Assembly (NCBI GenBank): GCA_958295665.1
Contig: OY282558.1
Span: 49,235,389 to 49,299,388 of the forward strand
Source: Tipula vernalis
Lineage: Eukaryota > Arthropoda > Insecta > Diptera > Tipulidae
Direction: 5' to 3'
DNA length: 64,000 nt
Positions within the stretch are counted from its first letter, which is position 1, and the number at the start of each line of letters is the position of its first letter. Position numbers and translations under genes: made by a program. Under the pieces are notes generated by a model, which had not been told where the DNA came from, did no database searches, and worked only from the letters and a program-made list of their open reading frames with translations. Below are positions 55,531-64,000 of this stretch, in pieces.

Positions 55531-56267
55531 TGCGCTAGTAACGCTAGCCACCATGTCCTCCAGCTCCCCAACGGTCGTCGGGTCTCCAGCAGGGTGAATA
55601 TCGAGGCTATAGGTTAAATATCGATGATCAGAAAAGGAGTGTTCCTTATCCACCCTCCAATTTTTAACCATATGAAGAATATTATTTGAAGCAAGGGTCA
55701 CGTCTAGAACCTCCTGCCTGTTACTAGTAATAAATGTGGGTTCCCCCACCCCCCCCCCCCCCTAATATTACACGCTGAAAGGTTAGTACTCATCAAATAA
55801 TCAAAAAGCGACTCACCTCTTTCATTAATGTCCGTGCTTTTCCAGATAGTGTGATGCGCATTAGCATCAACTCCCAGTACCACACCTACCTTTGATTGTT
55901 CCGCTTTACGGATCAGCTCCTCCAGGTTATCCGGAGGAACCTCCTTCTCCCGGTCCATGTAGGCTGAAACTAGGCAGAATCTACAAGTGCCTACTTCCAG
56001 GCTGACTGCAGTAGTGTCACCATTGCTGTATTGAGAGAGAAGGAAAATATTAATATTATTTTTCCCAAGAATACAAGATCTGATCTTTCCAGACTTACTA
56101 GAGGATAAAATTTTGTACCCCTTGGTTCTGAGGCCACAGATCCTGTTGTTATTAATCCAAGGTTCTTGGATTAGTATCACATCCTCACCCGAACTAGCCA
56201 GCCTGAGGAGTAGAGCTGCCGAAGCAGCCTTAGAATGGTGAAGGTTAATTTGAATTATCTTAACCAT
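55492..56267 (-). pseudogene. LINE-E endonuclease, frameshifted at a C run
   Basis: From 56267 the frame reads MVKIIQINLHHSKAASAALL, VILIQEPWINNNRICGLRTK (QEP with catalytic Glu), LVSAYMDREKEVPPDNLEEL and VVLGVDANAHHTIWKSTDIN (the GxDANAHH form of GDFNA used by LOA elements). The frame is lost in a run of C/G bases (55747-55762) and resumes with SNRQEVLDVTLASNNI and HSFSDHRYLTYSLDI (SDH box). All catalytic boxes are present but in two frames. The homopolymer is a likely slippage or sequencing-error site. Confidence 0.9.
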
Positions 56268-56363
56268 AACCTTTTAACCTCTACCTACCTCTATGGTATA
56301 TTACTGCTACCGCAGGAATATTATTTCTCGGTATTTTGGTATGTGCCAGATTCGCCCTTCTCT

Positions 56364-56669
56364 CTAACCCTCATACCCTCTGTAGAGTACTTGTCCATCC
56401 CCCCCCCGTCTGGCCGGCCTGCCGACATCCTCCTTCATCGGTACACCAGCTCCTTCGCTTATGTGGTTCTCCTCATTTTGCAAGTGAATCCTTGCCAGAC
56501 CGAGGTCGCCGGATTCACCCTCCCCCCTACCCTCAGCTTTCCCCCATGCTGCTGGTACCCCCTTCCGGCCTGGGCAGGTTGCCACCATCCTCCGGTTGGC
56601 CTCCCGAATGCGCTTCCGCCCCAACCTTTTTATTAACGTTGAGAGTAATTGTCCCGAATCCGAAGTCAA
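56364..56669 (-). pseudogene. Possible LINE-E ORF1 C-terminal scrap
   Basis: An open frame of 101 codons rich in Gly, Arg and Glu lies just upstream of the endonuclease start. Position and composition fit the disordered tail of an LOA ORF1 protein, as seen in LINE-G, but no conserved domain is visible. A C run at 56401-56409 lies in it. Confidence 0.4.
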
Positions 56670-58567
56670 TTACTTCCTTCCAAGAAATCCGAAGATTCCA
56701 AGAAAATTTAGGAGATACACAAATTTAGAGTAAAACAACAGTTGAAATTTACTTTTAACTTTCTTTTTCAAATATTAAACATTTAAAATTTTCAAAAATG
56801 TTTACATCGAGAATTGGCAGTTTAAAAGATTTAAAAACAATGATTTCGATAACTTGCAGAAACTTAGGGATTTGACAATTTATTAAGTTGGCATAAGTAG
56901 ATACAAATACTGTGGCGTTTGGATCGGGATATATCGTGTTCTATCTGGTTCACCTTGTTGGAGTGCAAAATTAGAAGGGTTTAGGATCCCAAAAAAACCA
57001 GTCTGATATGCAGAAAATTACTTGCATTTGTCGCAATAGAGCAGCAACGCATTAAAATCTGGCAAAAATAATTTTACACTTTAACGATAATTTCTTAAAA
57101 CAACTTTGCCTTTTCTTCCACATCTCCGAGTATGCACTTACATATACACCATTTTAATTTATATCTTTTTAAAGATATATCATGTGTGTTCATTCATTCT
57201 TCTTCGGCTTGTTTATCGATCTTATACACATATGTACGTAAGGGGAACGCATACAAGTACATCGAAAACCATTTAACGTACGTACATATTAATATTTATG
57301 ATTGTGTTTGTATGGTTATATGGTCCGCAAATTTTATTTATATATCACTTAATTTAAATACTTAAATTTATAGATGCTCATTAAGCTTGCGCGTACACAC
57401 CTCTAGTATATAGGATTACCAATCCATTCATAATTTTGTTCAGAAATATCGAAAAATGTCATGGATTTAAATCGAAAAAAAAAATGTTTGTGATGTGTAA
57501 ACATAACAATCGGATAAACAAATTAATTGATCGATCGATTTATCAAAGATAGTATAGACTAAATATTACTTAAGGAATTCCTCTTATAATATGCGCCAAT
57601 TACCATCCGTATCGGTAAACAAATGAATCACGTAAACAAGTTGTTTTGGAATTTTTTGTCATTGGATTCGTGATTTTCTCGGAATCAAGCACGTTTTATG
57701 TGTATAGGTAGTAGACTGCCTCAAATATTTTTCGGATGAAACGCGCATTACACTAAATGTACATAAGACAAACAAAATTGATCGTGATTCTTCTGGGAAA
57801 GCATAATTTGTAAACAAAAATTATTAAGAACTCGATCGAATAGTTTTTTGTTAATTTTGTCTAAAGGATCACGATTTTATTGTATACGACGACGTACATG
57901 TTATAGAAATAAAATGTTAAATAGTTGTTTATGCGATGTGTCTTTTGAAATATGAACTTTAAAAAATTTGATGACTTCTTAGAATTTAGGTATAAAATGT
58001 TAATAATTTAGTTCGAGACATACTTATGTACACATAATCATTGAACAAATATTTATGGGTTAATACTTCGTCGAATTGTTTTTTTTTTTATGTACAATCA
58101 CGTTAGCTTATGGCGATGTAAATTTTAAAAGACTAAAATACTTATTTGCGTACCAAAAGGAATTTTTTTTGTTTCAAGGTGGAAGTTTGTAGTCCAAAGC
58201 GAAGCGGGGGGCTACAATTCCCCTAAAAAAAGAAAACAACTTACCAACGCGAGTAACATGTTTCATTTTCATAAATAACATAAATCCGAAATGCAAATAA
58301 TTTACTTTGGAATATTTTCTTTTAAACCATTCTACAGAAAGGATAGAAGGGATAGGATAAAAATCACGTACCGCCGAATATTCCGGGCGAAATGTAATAA
58401 AAGAACAGAATAGAATTCACGGAGTACATTTTTGACAGTATTCCATTTTTCTAAATTAATAACTAGACGCCTGCGATCCGTTCGAGGGAGTCCTGTTAAG
58501 TATAGTTAAAAACGTGAACCAAAATCATTGAAATACAGTAAAACTTTGTTATAACGAGGTACGTACT
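56670..58567. other. A+T-rich noncoding DNA
   Basis: No gene, element end or strong repeat is recognised. There are A runs near 57470 and T runs near 58080, and GTACGTA-type words near 57235-57295. A 77-codon open frame at 57132-57365 is A+T-driven and matches nothing. Confidence 0.45.
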
Positions 58568-58653
58568 TTTATTATTATTATTTACTGGAGGGCCATGTGG
58601 GCGATAAGCCACCTCGCACCGCGACCTAAAAGATCTATTGTGCTGGACCCTAC

Positions 58654-59424
58654 TTAATTATCCGTCCAGTCAATATTCAGGCTCTTAATGAATCTGACAA
58701 TACTACTGGCCGGTACAAGATACATACTATCCGGGCTCATTGTTCTCCCTCCTAGATGTTGCAGTCTTTGCTGGAAAATGGCTGGGCAATGGCACAGAAC
58801 ATGTTCCGCTGATTCCGCTTCCAGACCGCAGAAGCGGCATCCATCTGTCGTACTTAGGCCCATCTTCTTAAGGTGATACCTTAAGGGAACATGACCTGTG
58901 AGGAAGCCAGTAAGCAGCCTCAACTCAGGTTTCCTAAGTTCAAGACACTCCTTAACCCTGACAGACGAAGGTGATATAAATTTCTTCGCCTGCCATAAAC
59001 CTGGAATTCTGCGCCAGTAGGAGGACTTTTGAACATCCTCCCAGCGTTTTACCGCTGCTCTAAGGTGTCCCTTAGTGACACCGCAGAAGGGTTCTGGTCC
59101 AATAAATGGAGAGGCAGAACCCTCACGGGCGAGGCCATCAGCTGCCTCGTTTCCTTCGATTCCAGTATGACCTGGCACCCACATAAGTGTTACCTTATTT
59201 GAGCCTGCCAGATGTTTAATAACCTTCAGACAATCCCATACCAGCCTTGACTTAACGGTACAAGACCTAAGAGCTTTTAAGGCCGATTGGCTGTCTGATA
59301 CAATATAAATCTTTGCATCGTTTAGGCCTTCTGCTATGCCTTTCCTAGCGCAAAGTTCTATAGCATGTACTTCTGCTTGAAAAACGGTAGCATTGGTACC
59401 CAAAGACTTCGATCTGTAAACCAT
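58654..59424 (-). pseudogene. LINE-G RNase H and C-terminal zinc-like region
   Basis: The open frame of 256 codons reads NATVFQAEVHAIELCARKGI (catalytic Glu), KIYIVSDSQSALKALRSC (catalytic Asp), VTLMWVPGHTGIEGNEAADG then LAREGSAS (last catalytic Asp, with the HTG loop). The first catalytic Asp lies in the previous frame. KPELRLLTGFLTGHVPLRYH and CRFCGLEAESAEHVLCHC follow, a Cys/His cluster characteristic of insect LOA elements. It would degrade template RNA. The frame ends naturally at the stop before the 3' UTR. Confidence 0.93.
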
Positions 59425-59429
59425 ACCAT

Positions 59430-60027
59430 GGACCCTAGCTCAAATGATGGACCACCTGCCCACCACACATCCCGGTCAGGTAACCTAACACAAAATGGTT
59501 TGTGGAAGTCCAGTTTAGCTGGCATACAGTCGGAAGGCATTCCTATGGTAGAGTCTGTCTGAAATTCCTTAAGGATTTCCAGATGACCCACCATATTGCC
59601 TGGTTTGATATTTCCTTCCGCCTGCATTTTCAGGGCCATACTTGCAGCATCCTTTTTAATATGCAGGTGTAACGGTGTCAGTCCTAGAAGTGTCTCCACC
59701 CCTGCGGTTGGACATGACTTCATTGAGCCCGTAACACTGATGCAGGCTACACGCTGAACCTTATTCAATAAGGTTTGCGTTGTCTTCTGCTCAGTTTTAG
59801 GCCACCATACAACCGATGCGTAGGTGACCATAGGCCTAATGATTGTAAGAATGACCAGTAGATCATTTTTGGTTGTAGTCCCCAAGTACGCCCATAGAGT
59901 CTTTGACAGGCCCAGAGAGCCTTGATAGCATTTTTAACTTTCAATAAATGTTGGTTCCAGTTCAGTCTTTGATCTAGGATAACCCCTAGATATTTAACCT
60001 AGCTGGAAAAAGGCACAGTAGTACCGT
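59430..60027 (-). pseudogene. LINE-G RT thumb / pre-RNase H region
   Basis: VKYLGVILDQRLNWNQHLL (about 59940-60000) is the YLGVxLD box, preceded by a stop. The open frame 59885-59358 has VILTIIRPMVTYASVVWWPK-type sequence (near 59850-59800), NKVQRVACISVTGSMKSCPT, LETLLGLTPLHLHI-like helices and finally SMVWFTDRS, where the Asp of the TDGS box opens RNase H. A frameshift between the TDGS box and the rest of RNase H follows. Confidence 0.85.
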
Positions 60028-61500
60028 TTAACGAGGGAGCTGTAAGCGCAAGCTTTTTCCTCCTCGTAAAAGAACAATGACAGTTTTGCTTGGATTGACA
60101 CTGAGTCCTTCCTGGTAACACCACTGCCATATTATATTGAGTGCATTTTGCATGCGATCAGAAATGACCTCATCAAACTTGCCTCTGATTATGATAGCCA
60201 CATCATCTGCATAGCCCTGGACATCAAACCCATGGCTACTCAGAAGGACCAGTAGTCTGTCAATAACCAATGACCACAAAAGAGGAAATAGTACGCCTCC
60301 TTGGGGACAGCCCTTTACGGCCTTGATGGTTACTGATTCGTCACCTAGTCTGGCAGTAATGTCACGATGTTCCAGCATGGAACGGATCCACCTAATTGTA
60401 GAAAGTGGAACCCTTTTTCCCATTGCTACCCTCTCTATAGATCCACTCAAACGCCCCCTCAATGTCCACAAAGGCACAAAGGGCAATTTCTTTATATGTC
60501 ACTGCTTTTTCAATCCTCGTGACTAGCCTGCTAAGGGCCATAACCGTGGATTTACCAGTTTGATACGCAAACTGGTCCCGATGCAGCGGATTCTTTCCAA
60601 GGACCTCACTTCTTATTTGATAGTCCAGGATTTTTTCAATCGTCTTCAAAAGAAACGATGTGAGGCTAATTGGCCGATATGCCCTGGCCTGGGTGTCTGG
60701 ACGACCCGCGCCCTTTGGTATAAAGACCACATTTACTTTCCTCCACAGTTTCGGAATATAGTTAAAAGCATAACTTGCCCGAAACATGTGGATCGAGCTG
60801 GGGAGTATTTCCTCAATACCTTTTTGAAGTAAAGCTGGAAAGATACCATCCCCTCCAGCGGATTTGAAAGGTTTGAAAGACCCAATAGCCCATCGCACCT
60901 TGCTGGGTGTGACAATTTTCCCAGAGAGACTCCAGATCCTACTGTGAGGCGCATAGTCCACCTCACTTGAAGGATCATGCGAGTCCTCTTGGGCTCCTAC
61001 CACTACTGAATCCGGAAAGTGGGTCTCTAACAGTACCTCTAAGGTTTCCTTCCGGTTTTCAGTGAACCCCCCATCTTCCTTCTGGAGAAGTCCTAAACCA
61101 TTTGAATGATCCCTGGAAAGGACTTTCTGGAGACGAGCTGCAGAGGGCAATTCATTGATTCCCTCACAGAAATTCCTCCAGGTAGCCCTTTTGGATCTCC
61201 TTAGTTCGAGATAATATTCCGTCAAGGCAATCTTATACTCGCCCCATTCATCGGTGCGTTTAGCCTTGTTGAATAATCTTCTCGATTTTTTTCTCAGTTT
61301 ACTCAGCGTCCCGTTCCACCAAGAGACCATCTTTGTGGACTCTCTTCGCTTAACTGGGCAGCTGTTCTCGTAAGCCAAGTGTATAGAATTATGCAGCTGG
61401 TTTGAACAGATCTCCAAACCCTCTGGAGACTCTATGTTCTCCACAACCGAGGGCATTTCTGATTCGAGTGAAACTCTATAAGAGTCCCAGTCGGTCAGTT
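60028..61500 (-). pseudogene. LINE-G reverse transcriptase
   Basis: A frame of 431 codons (61687-60392) covers the linker (VSWWNGTLSKLRKKSRRLFN) and RT N-terminal half: AIGSFKPFKSAGGDGIFPAL, NYIPKLWRKVNVVFIPKGAG, AYRPISLTSFLLKTIEKILD, FAYQTGKSTVMALSRLVTRI and LCAFVDIEGAFEW (motif A with Asp). A shift near 60440 leads to the frame 60486-60028 with KAVKGCPQGGVLFPLLWSLV, VQGYADDVAIIIRGKFDEVI (motif C) and GLSVNPSKTVIVLLRGGKS. All active-site residues are present; one shift and a later stop break it. Confidence 0.92.
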
Positions 61501-62204
61501 TTGGAATTCTGATTTCCTGCCGCTGCATGGTCTCAGCCGCCAAATCGAATCTGATGTGCAAGTGATCCGATAATGAGGCCCCTTCAGACACATGCCAGTT
61601 TTTGACCAAGTCGCTGAAATGCGGAATAGCAAGTGTCAGATCTAGGACCTCTTGCCTAATCGCATTTATAAAAGCCCCTATTGACAATGTCTACATTATT
61701 TGAGATCAGAAATTCAAAAAGGTACTCACCCCTGTTATTGATGTCGGTGCTACCCCACACCGTGTGGTGCGCGTTTGCATCGCATCCTATCAGGTAGGCC
61801 AGCCCATTGCGTTTGCAATAAGCTATGAACCGCCTAACGTCAAGTGGAGGTATTAACTCTGAGTCTCCAGGAAAGTAGGCGGATGCCATTATAGCCTCCT
61901 GTTTGCCTCTTTCACCCAGAACCTCCACCATTACTGCAACCAAGTCCCTGGAGATGAACTCTGAAATGGGAGTAAAATTAATTTGCGAACTGGCCAACAC
62001 AGCCGCTCTTGGACTCTGAGTTCCGTTATGATAAATTAACTTACCCACTTGATTTGGTATACCTCTAATCTGGTTACCAATCACCCATAGCTCATGGATT
62101 AGAGCCATGCCAATGTTTTGGCAGATAAACCTACGACAAAGGACGTCCGAAGACGCCTTTGCATGATGCAGGTTTATATGCAGGCAGGCGATGTGTGCCT
62201 TCAA
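61500..62204 (-). pseudogene. LINE-G endonuclease, one frameshift
   Basis: The first frame (62204-61656) overlaps the ORF1 stop by four bases and reads HIACLHINLHHAKASSDVLC, MALIHELWVIGNQIRGIPNQ (the QEPW box reads H-E-L-W; the Glu is kept), ASAYFPGDSELIPPLDVRRF and LIGCDANAHHTVWGSTDINN. After a shift near 61680 the second frame continues with NAIRQEVLDLTLAIPHFS and SLSDHLHIRFDLA (catalytic S-D-H). It would nick target DNA. Confidence 0.9.
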
Positions 62205-63585
62205 TTTACAGAAGGCCCCTTCTGAAGGCCCTGCTCAGCCTCCTTTTCAGCACCGCCACCACCCGCATTCTTTTTTTGTCCGGTCGATGGCTGACTAGTG
62301 TCCTCCATCGCCGTTCTGCTGGCCCCCGCTGCCTGAGAGCCTCCAGGCCTAACCAGTGGCTTGCACGAGGGGAGCCCTTGTGAGGCCTTCCCCCGCGTCA
62401 CCCCTGACGCCTTCCTCTCCCTTTCCCGCCTTCTCCTCACCTGTCTTCTGGAGAGGGCGGTCACCCCGGTGGTCTTCGCTACAGGTGCCGCTACCGTAGC
62501 TTCCACAGGCTTGACCACTTGGGTCCCGCCGACAGAAGCCGGTTTAGCTCCACTCTGACCACCCTTGGGATGCAATTGTACAGTCCCAAATTTATAGTTG
62601 ACCTTAAAGCCAACCCGCTTGAGCTTCTCAACTGAAGAGTGGTCTATAGAGAACGTGAAAAAGGCCGAAGAGCCTTTCGCCTCCCTCCTGATCACTCTCC
62701 AGTTGATCGCCTGCATGCCCTCATTTTGGCTTTTTATAAAACCAAAAAGCTTCTCCGTGGGCAATTCAGCACTGTTTGCGAAAGTTCCGAACACAATCCT
62801 GGCTCGAGGCAGGTTTTCCCCCTCGGCCACGATCAGCTGCGCACCCCCCATGGCTTGATACTGCCTATGGCCTCCCTGAGCCACTGAACAGTGGCCCGGT
62901 CAGCACAGGTTAGTACCAGCCAACCAGGCCGAAGCTGACTGCCAAGGAACTTAGGTTTAAGCTCCTTGGCCTCTTGCTCTAGCACCTTATCTAGGATGCC
63001 CTCCTGGACAGCCTTAAGCTGCTCTTCAGTGAGGACAACCTCTGGAAAACCAGTGGGCAAGATCCCAACGATCTCCAACTCCGCAGCCTGCCTGAAGGTA
63101 AGTCCCAGTACCCTTATCCGAGCGGATCCTCTTTGACGGTGGGGCCTCTGCGAAAGCACAAGACTCACTTTGTGGCCACATCGCCAGAAGCCTTGTCTCG
63201 CTTCCGGGCGATTTGCCCTGAGCAAGAAGCCTCCTGTACCGCTTCTTCGAGGCCCCACACATTTTCACGCGAGGAGCCGCGGAAGGTTTGTCAGTGATGC
63301 TGACAGTTCCTTTCGGGTCCTCCCGACGACTTTGCTCCCCCCTGCTTTCACAGAGGCGATACCCCCACTTACGGGGGCCGAGTTCTCATCTCCTGAGGTG
63401 TCCATGTCGGAGTTGAGAACTAATTTCTCAATCCCCGACCGGAGCTCCCCATCCGATAGACCACTCATCGAGAGTCCCACAACGGAAAGAGAGCCGAGGT
63501 CCTCGAGCACCACCGCGGAACTATCGCTGGTGCATGACGCTTTAGGAGCGTCATCATCCTTATTATTTTCATTATGTTTAAACAT
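62201..63585 (-). pseudogene. LINE-G ORF1 with DUF4780-like domain, frameshifted twice
   Basis: The start at 63585 follows the ACTCGTGGGAA motif. The first frame (to 63265) is Ser/Asp-rich. The second (63258-62833) includes RIRVLGLTFRQAAELEIVGI, EVVLTEEQLKAVQEGILDKV and LRPGWLVLTCADRATVQWLR, matching the conserved LTxxQLxxV and GwLxxxCxDxxTxxWL pattern of insect DUF4780 proteins. The third (62884-62201) completes the domain (AINWRVIRREAKGSSAFFTF, IDHSSVEKLKRV) and ends in a basic, Gly/Ser-rich tail. No zinc knuckle is present, unlike LINE-C, D and F. It is probably the RNA-binding partner of ORF2. Confidence 0.8.
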
Positions 63586-64000
63586 TTTGTTCCCACGAGT
63601 TGCTGGGAAAAGAAAGTCGCCTGTGGGACACCCAGCTTTACCACAGGCAGGCTAAATAAAACTGGAGGGCGCCTGGTATCCAGAGTCCGCATACTTTGGG
63701 CTGATTAACCTATCAGCCATTCATCCATCGGCATATGCTGTTCCACCTTAGATTAGGGTTTTTTATCAAGGATTTCTCCTTTAGCGCCGTACTTTAGCCT
63801 GTGCCAAATGGTCAAAAGTACCAAAGGGCCTCAGTTACCAGTGATTGCCACGAGGAGGCAGTACTTACACTTGCGAATTGTGACCAGGTTACCCCTTCCA
63901 CAATTGTACCCATCACGCTAGCTGCCTAACACATGACCAGAACAGCTCGCTTAATGTGCACCCTACTGGAAGGTTACGGAGCTGGTAGATTACTCTACTC
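63586..64000 (-). promoter_or_regulatory. LINE-G 5' UTR (partial) with conserved hairpins
   Basis: Reading toward the start codon: CATATGCCGATGGATG, a perfect 7 bp hairpin GGCTGAT/ATCAGCC with a 6-base loop (63718-63699), TATGCGGACTCTGGATACCA, GGCGCCCTCCAG, TTTATTTAGCCTG, a second 7 bp hairpin CCTGTGG/CCACAGG (63647-63620), and ACTCGTGGGAAC (63590-63601) four bases before the ATG. The same order of blocks is found in LINE-B and, more loosely, in LINE-C. A promoter or ribosome-recruiting function is inferred from LINE biology. Confidence 0.65.

Larger units (their letters stand above)
52415..56669 (-). mobile_element. LOA-type LINE (LINE-E), split by LINE-F
   Basis: The pieces read in order on the minus strand: an ORF1 scrap, endonuclease (56267-55492), RT N-terminal half (about 55530-54775) and, after a foreign piece, RT C-terminal half (53020-52415). 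The two RT halves join logically: the first ends in LLDIYIRDKI and the second starts YTKGRSVDTALHALV, with only about ten residues lost. The 3' part including RNase H is missing where BEL-3 abuts. Confidence 0.85.
58568..64000 (-). mobile_element. LOA-type LINE with RNase H (LINE-G), runs off the window
   Basis: On the minus strand: 5' UTR (64000-63586), ORF1 with a DUF4780-like domain, endonuclease, RT, RNase H and a short 3' UTR ending in a (TAA)n-type tail (TTATTATTATTATT at 58569-58582 on the plus strand). Tails of short repeats rather than poly-A and an RNase H after the RT are features of the LOA/I side of LINEs. The 5' end is not reached in the window. ORF1 and ORF2 each carry several frameshifts, but all domains are present, so it is a near full-length, recently inactivated copy. 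Confidence 0.92.

Overview
This is eukaryotic, intron-rich-style genomic DNA, almost certainly from an insect and most likely a dipteran. The evidence is an A+T-rich background full of poly-A/T runs, microsatellites and a typical insect set of transposable elements: BEL/Pao and Gypsy LTR retroelements, R1-type and LOA-type LINEs, PIF/Harbinger and hAT DNA elements. The species cannot be named from the sequence. No intact gene of any kind is visible. Every long coding stretch is a piece of a transposable element, and nearly all are broken by frameshifts, stops or deletions. One short candidate host exon on the minus strand (18793-18865) ends in a good splice donor; if real, the window lies in and upstream of the long first intron of a host gene.

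Layout. 1-4270: A+T-rich DNA with a 1.8 kb element that has long imperfect inverted ends (900-2716). 4274-6347: a complete PIF/Harbinger element with 47 bp perfect terminal inverted repeats, a CAG target duplication and a dead transposase. 6631-6892: a 262 bp MITE. About 7060-9830: a decayed LINE (LINE-A). 9831-12613: repeat debris, including two 213 bp direct repeats and a small reverse transcriptase (RT) scrap. 12614-15199: an internally deleted Gypsy element, minus strand, with LTR-like repeats upstream (15225-17045). 17671-17932: a (TA)n microsatellite. 18866-21490: A+T-rich, then a TTCGGCC-type minisatellite. 21910-25317: the 5' end of a LINE (LINE-B) running into a BEL/Pao element (BEL-1). 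25860-26316: a second Gypsy scrap.

29689-35006: a small hAT element split by a nearly full-length R1-type LINE (LINE-C, 29928-34749). 35015-37719: noncoding, ending in a G-poor tract. 37720-41850: a 5'-truncated R1-type LINE (LINE-D) whose truncation point carries an inverted duplication. 41838-45947: BEL-2, minus strand. 45948-50590: A+T-rich. 50600-52412: BEL-3. 52415-56669: an LOA-type LINE (LINE-E, minus) interrupted by a piece of an R1-type LINE (LINE-F). 56670-58567: A+T-rich. 58568 to the window end: a large LOA-type LINE with RNase H (LINE-G, minus) whose 5' end lies outside.

Most interesting points. Three LINEs (B, C, G) share a block-structured 5' UTR ending in ACTCGTGGGAA just before the start codon, with small hairpins that appear to keep their pairing through compensatory changes. 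All three BEL/Pao copies have lost the first catalytic aspartate region of RT in different ways. The hAT element keeps an exact 8 bp duplication around a nested LINE. A candidate host exon, a 17 bp perfect hairpin and several sharp element-to-element junctions without LTRs or tails also deserve checking. I found no convincing new biological system beyond these.
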